Under the pieces are notes generated by a model that was given only the letters and a program-made list of their open reading frames with translations, had not been told where the DNA came from and did no database searches. From Manis javanica (lineage: Eukaryota; Chordata; Mammalia; Pholidota; Manidae), in the NCBI RefSeq assembly GCF_040802235.1, contig NC_133167.1, positions 48,166,001 through 48,230,000 of the forward strand: a stretch of DNA of 64,000 bases, read 5' to 3'. A program made the translations under genes and the position numbers. Shown here piece by piece: positions 50,829 through 59,653 of the stretch (position 1 is the stretch's first letter; each line of letters begins with the position of its first letter).

Positions 50829-51235
50829 GTGCGCACGGGCCGGCGAGGCCGCGGCAGGGGCGGCGGGCTGAAGAAGGTTGGAGGCCTGGGGGGAACCGGG
50901 GATGGGTCAGCAGGCGGTGCCCAGGGCCGACCTCACGGCGTCGCCGCGTGGGGCCTGCCCGGGGTCGCCGGGATGCGCCGCGGCCTAATGCGGAGCCCCG
51001 GGCGCCTTCCCCGGCGGCTCGCGGGCGGGCCGCAGGCAGAGAGAAGCCATTTCCCGCGGCGCGGTCCGGCCCGGCTCCGCGCTGGGCGAGGGGCGCCGCC
51101 GCCGCTGCTCCCCGGATCCTGGCCCTGGGACGGGGTCCGCAGGAAAGGGGGCTGGGGGTGGGGGGTGGGCGACGTCTGCGGGGCGGGGCGGGGGAGGAAA
51201 ACTTGGTCGATCCGCAACTGCGGTTGAATGGGAGG

Positions 51236-53869
51236 AATCGCGGAAGCGGGAGCAGTTTTTCTTCAAGTTTTTTATTGTTAAGTGTGGGAATGTGGGAAGG
51301 GAATGGCTAATCAGGGTGAACCCCCACCCCCGCACTTTGCCACTTTATTTTAGATTGCTAAATAAAAGCCGGTCGAGAGCGTGTTGACGATTTGGAATTA
51401 TTTCATTTTGAAGGTGGGGAGTAGGGCAAGTGAGGGTGGAACGAATTTTCTTCTGAAATACTTCTGGGCTGTGAGTCACTAGAACAGGAATAACAAACTT
51501 CTCTCCCTTCACTCTTCACTCCTCCTCATAGTTTTCTCAGCCTTGTCTGATAGCAAGACGCTGTTTTATAAAGTTCGGTGTCGGTGCAAAATAAAAACTA
51601 GATACGTGGCTACTACTGATTATTGAAAGCATATTCTGATAGAGTAGCTGTAGCCAATAGGCCCATTCAAAGTCAGCAGATTGAATGGAAGGCTGAGTTG
51701 GAGTTAAAAGCAGATGTAAAGATAGAACAAATACATTAATTTATCTTAGGAGAAAACAACCAAATTCCTTTTCTTTTTAAGACAAGATTAGTAAATTTCA
51801 AAGAATTTAATAAAAAAATTTTTTTGAGATTTTTTTTTGGTACAATCTAGATCTTTAGAATTCCCAGTTTAATGTCAAATCTATTTTTGTTGTGTTAACA
51901 TAATCACCAATATTTCCTTTTGGTTTAGTCATAACAGTAGAATTATAATGCTTGTTCATAGGGCTGCTGAATAAATACTACTTTTGAAATTCGTATCATA
52001 GGGTTCAAGTGAAAAGTGATTTATTTCAACAGTTTGATAGAACACTAATTTCTAAAGGAGAAGGCTGTCCTACCTTAATAGTGATCAATTTTATACAAGG
52101 ATAGCTATGTTGCAGTTGCTCAAGTAGATGCAAGGATTTGACTCTTAAACTCGGTGCAACCTGGAGAGTAACTGCCACATGCCTGTTCAGTTTGTTGCAT
52201 TTGATGTGGCCGGAGTTTACTGTCATAGAGAAGCCCTTTGCATTTAGGAAAGAGCCTTGGTTGTAAATTTAGTAGGTTAGAAGTAATTAAATTTTAGACC
52301 GTATTACTTACAGATTGTATTGACATGAACTTTTCTTATGAGATTATGCTCCTTAACAGACTTAGAAGTTGGTTCCTCTGTGAACTTTGTCCAAAAGATG
52401 AGCAAGTCAAACATTACTAAAAGTTACTAGACCTGTGGTATTGTGGTTAAAGGAAATGGTTATGCTGGTTTCCAGAAGAGGAAGTGAGAGTAATATCAAA
52501 AGTGATTTGGGTATTTGGGCAAAGTATATTTTTGTAAGCATTCATTAAACGTCTTTATGGTAGAAATACAATCAAACTTTACATATTTTACCTTAGGAAA
52601 TTACGTAAGATTAAATGTTAAGTATTTGGACTTACAATTCTACTTCACTGCCTTTTCGAAAGCATATTTTTTTCATTTCCTGTTTTGAGAAACTTAAGGC
52701 TCTTGTATTACTGAACTAGTAAAATTTCAAATGAATTGAATGATCATTATTTCCAAACATCAAATATTTTGAGTTATGGAGATGTTATATTTCAGCACTG
52801 AACGCAAATTCATAGTTTGTTGAGAAATATTTTGTCTCCTTGCTTGATTTGTGAGTTGCTCTGGGCAGGGACAAGTTACTCATTTTTAAATTAGTACATC
52901 GGGTCCATGAGGCCTTCAGTTAAGCCTTGTTGAAATGGATGAATGTAATATGTATATTATGTTTATAATATATACATAATACATATATATATATATGCAT
53001 ATTTAACATATATATGAGTGTGTATATAATCTTGCTCCAGTTTTAATAATAATAGTTTTTGGTTTGCTCTCCTTCTAATTTTGCATACAAATGCATCAGA
53101 TTTTGATTCAGCCTATCAGTATAAGACTGTTGTCTTATAAGACTGGCATATAAGGAAGCTGACTGGTTAGGGATTGAAACATTTGTTCAAATAACTTGCC
53201 ACAAAGTGAGTAAGATCTGTTCACCATGTGTGTATAAGGTTCATACTGTCTGCATTTTGATGACAGTATGAACCACATGATCTTTTCAATCTCGATTTCT
53301 TAGTCTTCAAGGAAACACTTCCACTGACTGCATCATACATGTCTGCCCAATTACCACATTTTTATTAATACAGGTATGCATTAGATTATCTATCAGAGCT
53401 TATTACTCTGTTTTGACTGGAAGTCTGCAATGGAAATATTTTAGTGAACATATATGATGAAATGAAAAATACATCAGTGACCTAAGTAAAATAAGTTACT
53501 ATAATTAAGAATAATATGCTTTAATACTTGGAAAATGTAACATGGTTGCTGAAAAATGTTTTGCTTTTTAAAGAAAATCTTGTAAGTTGAAAAATTTTTT
53601 AGAACTTAATATGTACAGCTAGCTCCTAGAAATTTTAAGGCCCTTGTAGTCTAATCAGGGGTGTAAGAACACACAAAGGAGGATTTTAGGGGAAATAGCT
53701 GAAGGTGGTGGTAGGTATTCTTACATTGTATTTTTTAAATTCCTTAACATTTTTATTTTTTATTGAAAATGTCTTCCCTTTACCAGACCTAATAATGATA
53801 CTCATGTATAGAGTAATTTTTAACATTTTTCAGGCTACTTTCATATCTGTTGCTGTGGCATGGCAGTCC
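51236..53869. other. Intronic, nothing recognised
   Basis: AT-rich, unique-looking. There is a TA-rich simple-sequence patch at about 52950-53035. Short ORFs have no domains. Confidence 0.5.
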
Positions 53870-54240
53870 ATGTGGTAGTGGAAGGAGAGCATATAGGGGT
53901 AGAGGTTAAGAGACCTGCGTTCCAATTTCAGCCCTTCATTGAGAGTTCTGTAACAGTGGATAGGTGTCTTGACTTTCTTGAGCTTCATTTTTTCCTCCTC
54001 TGTAAAATTGGGGAAAATTAACTATAAAGGAAGGCTACAGTCTATTCTAGCTCTGATTATGTTATCTTTACAAGTAGAACTTATGGCCCATTTAAAAAAC
54101 TAATTGACCTCACTTTAGTTTTCCATAATACAGGGATAGTAATACCTGCTCTGCCTACTTCACAGAAATGTTTAAGGTAAAAGTAACATTATGAAAATAG
54201 TTTAAAACTTCTATGAATGTAAGATAGTATTTATTTAGGA
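53870..54240 (+). repeat. MIR remnants (one, possibly two)
   Basis: 'ggtagaggttaagagacctg', 'cgttccaatttcagccct', 'ctgtaaaattggggaaaa' form a MIR. A second MIR-like piece follows ('agggatagtaatacctgc', 'tctgcctacttcacagaaa'). Confidence 0.7.
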
Positions 54241-54574
54241 ATCACAACAACTTTTTTGGGCAACATCTGTTTCTATGAAATTCTATTCCTGTTAAGCAAG
54301 CACTTTCCCAAAGCCCAAAGAAAACATTTTTGCTGAATTTAAAAATACCTATTTTTCTTGTTTACTACTTGTTTTTTCTGTCTTCTTTCTTTTCCTATAC
54401 TGTCACCAGCAGGAACTTGATAATTCTGTACCAAAAGGTCTCAGTTAATAACTGCATATTTTTCCACTTATTAAATTATTGCCTCAATTCTAAAGGACAG
54501 AATGGAGATAAGAACCACCCAAATATTACAAACTTTTTTTAATGGAGTATTTTTGCAGATTTCAACATACTTTC

Positions 54575-54823
54575 TGAAGGGCCCCCACCAGTAAGATGGC
54601 AAACTTCCGGCTTCTCTTCGGGGTCCTTGGTTCCCACTGGCGCCACCTGAAGCCCAATCACCTCTCGCCCCCCTCCCAATTCCAGCACCTAGCCAACAGC
54701 CACCAGCCCCGTAGAAGTGACACCTCAATCAATTCATGCCCCTTCCTATATAACCCAGCACCTTTCCCTAATAAAGTGGAATTCTGCGGTGAATTGCTGC
54801 TGTGTGTCGCTCCTTTCCTTTCA
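54575..54823 (+). repeat. 5' LTR (249 bp)
   Basis: Starts TGAAGG and ends TTTCA. It contains AAGATGGC (54593-54600, YY1-like), ACTTCCGG (54603-54610, ETS-like), a TATA box (54747-54753) and AATAAA (54770-54775). The TATA-to-AATAAA distance is only about 20 bases, so R must be very short and the poly(A) signal may lie in U3. Confidence 0.95.
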
Positions 54824-54824
54824 T

Positions 54825-54842
54825 TGGTGCCGAAACCCGGGA
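54825..54842 (+). other. Primer binding site, tRNA-Phe type
   Basis: TGGTGCCGAAACCCGGGA, one base after the LTR, is the complement of the 3' end of mammalian tRNA-Phe (…TCCCGGGTTTCGGCACCA). This primer is used by ERV-F-type elements. Confidence 0.85.
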
Positions 54843-54954
54843 GACGGGACACCCCAACTGGGCCCCGTCTTTCCCCTGACACCAGCAGCAGCTTGCCCTC
54901 GTCCTCTTTTTCCGGCGCTGGCTCATCACACTCACTACTCCTCTCTGGCCTTTA

Positions 54955-55515
54955 GGTAAGTTTTCCCCCCGGAGTGGGCCACTCTTCCCCGAGCTATCGC
55001 AGTGCCATGGACCGTGATCATCGGGCAATGCCCTGACACTCGGGGACGAGGAGGGAACTCTCCCCGCCTCAGGCCTTCATGGCTGCGGCGGACCCTCAGG
55101 CCCCTCCTCCAACAGCCATAAATCCCCGCCTCAAGACTTTACGGCTGCGGCGGACCCTCAGGCCCCTCCTCCGACAGTCATAAACGCATTCACCGTCCCT
55201 TCCATCAGTGCTGAAACTTTTTAAGCAAAATTTCCCCGGGGTGGGCCACTCTTCTCTGAGCTATCGCAGTGCCATTGACCGTGATCGTCTGGCAATGCCC
55301 TGATGCTCGGGACGAGGAGGGAACTCTCCCCGCCTCAGGCCTTCACGACTGCGGCGGACCCTCAGGCCCCTCCTCCAACAGCCATAAATCCCTGCCTCAA
55401 GCCTTTACGGCTGCAGCAGACCCTCAGGCCCCTCCTCCAACAGCCATAAATCCCCGCCTCAGGCCTTCATGGCTGTGGCAGACCCTCAGGCCCCCCTCCA
55501 ACAGCCATAAATGGG
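54955..55515 (+). repeat. Tandem and nested repeats in the proviral leader
   Basis: A roughly 60-base unit ('ggaccctcaggcccctcctc', 'caacagccataaatcc', 'gcctcaggccttca') recurs about five times. A larger duplication of roughly 270 bases is seen from 'gggccactcttc' (54975 and 55242) through 'gacgaggagggaactctcc'. ORFs across it are not known viral genes. Confidence 0.85.
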
Positions 55516-56318
55516 CTGACTCCTTTGCAGATGAGAACGCTCCCTTTTCCCCACACCTCCTCCTTTGTTCCGTCCGCCGAAATCTGTTCTGTCTGCCGAA
55601 AATTCCTAGTGCTAGGTACCTTGTGACTCCGGCAAACTGCCTTCTTAGAGAAGTCTGGGTGACGACCCACACTTCCTAAGAAATTCCGACTCGTATACGA
55701 GTTTCCGCAGACCACCAAGGATCATCGAGGACGCCCTTTGTCTCCTTGCAGTCTGCTTCCAGTCCGAGGATCTCCGTTCGTCTTCCCCTGTTGGTCTCCT
55801 TCTTTGTCCTTTAGCCATGGGAGCCTCCTCATCCCTCCCTGAAAGTTCACCTCTTGAATGCCTGCTTAAGCATATGGCTACCCTCTCCCTGACACCCGAT
55901 ATAAAACCAAAACTTCTCCGTAAATATTGCTCCCAAGATTGGCCGACATACCCCCTAGACAATAACAACCAATGGCCCGCAGGGGAACTCTTGATCCTAA
56001 CATCACTCGCAATCTCTTTAACTACTGCCAGCGCCTGAAAAAATGGAAGGAGATTCCCTATATCGAAGCTTTCTGCCTCCTCCTCCCCCCTGCCCCCTCC
56101 CAAGTTCTCCTAGCCTGCAAGCCGCCGCCCCCGCAGAAGCCTCCCATTCACTCCCTTCCCCTTCTCCTGCAACAGCCCTTCTCCCTTCCTCCCCCACCAT
56201 CTCCTCCCCCATCTCACCTCCTCCGCCTTCGTCCCCCACAGATTAAGCCTGAGCCTTTCAGCCCCCCCTTTAACTAGGTCCCGGGGTCCTCATCCGTCTT
56301 TGCCCTCATCACCTGTTT

Positions 56319-56833
56319 CTCCCCTGTTAGGGACCGCCTTTGTCTTCTCACATGTTTGTAGGGAGAATGGGAAAGCACCTTCCCCCATGTCTGAATGCAG
56401 CATGGGAAAGCACAAGCTAGAGAACAACCTGTGCAGTCCTTGGAAGTTATCTGTCCACAAAAACATATCTTGTCCTCGAAGACGAGCCAAGACTCCTCAC
56501 TCTGAAAATAGAGAGACCTTGAAGATGTGTAGAAACACCGCCCCTGCTTCTAGCTATGCCCTTCCCCCACTTGCCGATGTGGCAGGAATGGAGAACAAAG
56601 AACATTTTGTTTAAGCATTTCATAAGCAATTAACTGGAGCCCTGCTGTAGCTCAGTTAGTAGAACATGGGACTCTTAACCTCAGAGTCATGAGTTCAAGC
56701 CCAACTAGAGCGGCAGAGGCAAGCAGCTGGGCTGCTGGCTGGCAACACGTGGGTCCGATTCTTTATTTTCTTTGCCCCCCTTCTGCACTTCAGGACCTGC
56801 TCGACTAGGCACGGCTAGACCGCGTCACTCCCC
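56319..56833 (+). mobile_element. Solo LTR (503 bp) inserted in gag, with TSD
   Basis: TGTTAGGG...GCGTCA (56325-56827) is flanked by a 6-bp duplication CTCCCC (56319-56324 and 56828-56833). Removing it rejoins the proline-rich gag region. A 6-bp TSD and the TGTTAGGGACC start suggest a class II (ERVK/IAP-like) LTR; orientation is assumed from that start. There is no clear TATA or AATAAA. It contains a tRNA-Lys-like sequence at 56639-56712. Confidence 0.7.
56639..56712 (+). repeat. tRNA-Lys(CUU)-like sequence inside the solo LTR
   Basis: It has TAGCTCAGTTAGTAGAAC (A box/D arm), an anticodon loop CTCTTAA with anticodon CTT, and GAGTTCAAGCCC (B box/T arm), in tRNA order and spacing. Acceptor and T-stem pairing is imperfect, so it is not called as a functional tRNA gene. 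It could be a tRNA-derived SINE head or a captured tRNA. Confidence 0.7.
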
Positions 56834-57873
56834 CACAGACTGAGCCAGAACCCTTCAGTCCCCCTCAGACTCGGTCCCGAGAGCCTCCCAAAATTATTGC
56901 CCCCCTCCGGGAGGTAGCAGAATCCGAAGGCATCATGCGCGTTCACATCCCTTTCTCCTTAGGAGATTTAGCCAACTAGAGAAATGCCTAGGTTCCTTTT
57001 CCACTCATCCCACGACATACATCAGGGAGTTTCAATGGACCGTCCGGTCTTACAGCCTCACGCATCATGACATTTTCATGCTCCTGGCCAATACTCTCCT
57101 CCCTGAAGAGTGTAGACGAGTTTGGGACTTCGCCCAAATGCACGCTACCGAAACCCACAGGACTGACCCCACCTATCCCCCTGGCCCCACTGCTGGCCCT
57201 GAACAAGACCCACACTGGGATTATAACACTGCTGTAGGTCTCCGCTCTCGAGATATTTTTGCCTCCTGCTTAATAGCAGGTCTGAAAAAGGCAGCTCGTA
57301 AAGTAGTCAATTTTCAAAAGCTCCAAGACATAATTCAAAAGAGAGACAAAACCCCCTCCGAGGTCTTAGACAGACTCACTCAAGCCCTATTACAGTATAC
57401 CAGCCTAGACCCAGAAACACCTGAAGGAAAACATGTCCTTATGACATACTTCCTAGCTCAAAGCTACCCCGACATTAAAGCTAAACTCAAAAAGTTAGAA
57501 TAGGGCCCCGCTACCCCACAGACTGAGATCCTAACAGTGGCCTTTAAAGTCTTCCATAACCAGGAAGAGGAGAAAGAATGCCGTAAACAAAAGGCTGATC
57601 AGGCCAATTTCCAAATGTTGACCCAGCTGATAAAACCACAACCTGGGCGCGGGCGCCCCTCTACAAACAAGCCCCCCCCCAGGAGCTTGTTTCAAGTGCA
57701 GAAAAGAGGAACATTGGTCAAGGGCATGCCCCTCCCCCAGATCTCCTACCACCCCATGCCCCAGATGCCACAAAAAGGGCCACTGGGGGTCTGATTGCCC
57801 AACCACCCGAAGGGGAGGCTGGACGAACAACCCCCATCCTAAGCCTGCCGTAGTGGGGCTGGCAGAAGAAGAT

Positions 57874-57879
57874 TGACGG
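57874..57879 (+). promoter_or_regulatory. gag-pro junction: UGA in a readthrough-type context
   Basis: The nucleocapsid frame ends GAT TGA CGG and the protease continues in the same frame. Gammaretroviruses make Gag-Pol by suppressing such a stop, usually UAG. UGA followed by CGG is a known leaky context in other systems. It is likely an ancestral feature rather than a mutation. Confidence 0.6.
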
Positions 57880-58420
57880 GACCCGGGGGCTTCTCGCCCG
57901 ACCATTTCCATCACCAAACAGGAGCCCAGAGTTACTTTAACAGTAGACGGTTGCCCCATCTCCTTCCTCCTAGATACAGGAGCCACCTTCTCAGTCTTGC
58001 GAGAATACCGGGGCCCTACCATGCCAGCCATTACTCCTATAGTCGGGGTAAGAGGTAAACAAATTTTCCCATTAAACACCCCCCCGCCTTTTTATGCACA
58101 ATCCAAGACAATCCCATACCTTTCTCCCACTCCTTCCTGGTTATGCCCCAGTGTCCCATCCCTTTACTAGGACGGGACATCCTTTCCCTCCTCCACATTT
58201 CCATAACTATATCCACTCCCACAGCCCCCAGTACTCCCTTTCTGATGGCCCTCATAGCCGACGACCCCCCTCTACCCAATGAAAGCTCTGGTTCCGCCCT
58301 CATACACCCTGTAAATCCCAAAGTTTGGGACATTACAAGCCCCTCCATAGACCTATGTCCCCCTGCCTCTATCAAATTACGTGACCCCTCTCAGTATATC
58401 TGTCAGCCCAATACCCCCTA
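57877..58420 (+). pseudogene. pro: ERV protease and start of pol, frameshifted
   Basis: An aspartic protease with the active-site sequence LLDTGA (Asp codon 57973-57975), in the same frame as gag. The frame ends in a TAG at about 58167-58169, caused by a small indel, because the expected C-terminal LLGRDI motif is read in the neighbouring frame (58143 onward). That second frame carries on to the beginning of RT and stops at 58419-58421. The enzyme would have matured Gag-Pol; it cannot do so here. Confidence 0.8.
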
Positions 58421-59650
58421 ACCACTTCAGCCCTCATAGGCCTCCAACCCATCATTCAAGATCTCTTTAACAAAAATTACCTCAGACCCACTCACTCCCT
58501 GTTTAATACCCCCATATTAGCTGTTAAAAAAACCAGCGGATCTTTCTGCCTTGTTCAAGACCTTCGCCTCATCAACATGGCCATTGTCCCTATCCATCCC
58601 TTAGTTCCAAATCTGTACACCCTTTAATCGCAGATCCCTGCCTCGGCCTCCCACTTCTCAGTCCTAGATCTCAAAGATGCATTTTTCCTATCCCTCTGGA
58701 CCCCTCCTCCCAAGATTTTTTTGCCTTCACCTGGACGGACCCATACACAAGACATTCTGAACAACTCACTTGGACAGTTTTGCCACAAAGCTTCCGAGAT
58801 AGTCCCCATATTTTTAGACAGGTCCTAGCTCAGGACCTCAAACAGTTTCATCATGATCACTCCGAGTCCACCTTATTACAATACATGGACAATCTTCTAC
58901 TCTGCAGTCCCTTGTGGGAACAGTCTCAACTTGACACTGCCTCCCTACTTAACCTTCTAGCTTCCAGAGGTTACCGAGTATCCCCCGTCAAAGCTCAAAT
59001 CTCTTCCCCTCCTGTCGCTTACCTCAGATTCCTTCTATCTCAACAAAGAAAGTCCATTACGTTAGACAGAAAACGGCTCCTCTCTGACCTGCCCGTTCCC
59101 AAAACCAAGACAGAAATCCTTTCCTTTCTAGGCCTGGGTAGATATTTTAGAGCGAAGATCCCTAACTTCTCTCTGTTGGCAAGACCCCTATACGACCTCA
59201 GCTAGGGCCCCCCTAAAGAACCATTATCCTCCTCACCCTGACACTCCTTCATTAAGCTCCGTCATGCCCTTGTGGAAGCCGCAGCTCTCCATCTTCCTGA
59301 TTTGTCGAAGCCCTTCTCATTATACATTCATGAGAGGTCCAATCAAGCTCTAGGAGTCCTAGGCCAATATTATGGCCCATCCTTTGCCCCAGTAGCTTAT
59401 CTCTCCAAGCAATTAGACCCCACAGTTCGGAGATGGGCCCCCTGCCTACGGGCATTAGCCGCTGGACAGCTCTTGCAGAAGGAAGCTCATAAACTGACAT
59501 TCAGGGCGCCCCTTACCATTCTGTCCCCACATCACCTTAAAGATCTCTTAACCTACAAAAATTTACAGACTCTCCCTACCTCCAGACTCCTGACCTTACT
59601 GTCCTCTTTCCTCCAAAATCCCGTTCACCCCCTTTGCCATCCATACCCGA
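58410..59650 (+). pseudogene. pol: ERV reverse transcriptase, truncated and mutated
   Basis: RT fingers (with FNTPILAVKK and VQDLR motifs) are visible at about 58425-58625, followed by a TAA (58624-58626) and a frame change. The palm is open at 58780-59205. Its catalytic motif reads YMDN (58882-58893) where an active enzyme has YxDD, so one metal-binding aspartate is lost. After a TAG (59203-59205), the connection region is open from 59272. RNase H and the whole integrase are missing: connection sequence passes straight into env leader sequence around 59600-59650. The open frame 59272-59829 therefore runs across the deletion into env in the wrong frame. Confidence 0.85.
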
Positions 59651-59653
59651 ATC

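Larger units (their letters stand above)
50165..51235 (+). promoter_or_regulatory. NCKAP1: CpG-island promoter of NCKAP1
   Basis: GC and CpG density rise abruptly at about 50175 and fall after about 51230, in a window that is otherwise AT-rich. The island surrounds the recognised first coding exon, has no TATA box in the expected place, and carries many GC boxes. It is typical of a broad, widely active promoter. The transcription start is not determinable from sequence. All long ORFs here, on both strands, are GC-rich shadows. Confidence 0.85.
55817..57876 (+). pseudogene. gag: ERV gag, interrupted
   Basis: Structural polyprotein. The start at 55817 gives MGASSS, a myristoylation-type N-terminus, then matrix-like sequence. 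A frameshift near 55975-56030 leads to a proline-rich p12-like region (to 56276). A solo LTR splits that region. Capsid follows in two frames, with a frameshift near 56971 and an open stretch 57078-57503 that contains an MHR-like segment and ends in an in-frame TAG (57501-57503). A run of C at 57672-57680 shifts the frame into nucleocapsid, which has two intact CCHC zinc knuckles (57688-57729 and 57757-57798). The frame ends in TGA at 57874. Two zinc knuckles fit the HERV-H/F side of class I better than MLV-like viruses, which have one. Confidence 0.88.

Noticed and set aside
50783-51310. Arg/Gly-rich ORFs in the CpG island
   Set aside because: Shadows of GC-rich DNA that read through the NCKAP1 donor site. 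Only the exon 1 segment has conserved protein sequence.
54596-54955. 119-codon ORF spanning the LTR and leader
   Set aside because: It crosses LTR, PBS and leader and has no viral protein similarity. A related ORF recurs in the 3' LTR simply because the LTRs are copies.
55050-55510. CRISPR-like array
   Set aside because: The regular units are retroviral leader tandem repeats in a mammalian genome and there are no unique spacers.
56639-56712. Functional tRNA-Lys gene
   Set aside because: Acceptor and T-stem pairing is poor and it lies inside a retroviral LTR. It is reported only as tRNA-like.
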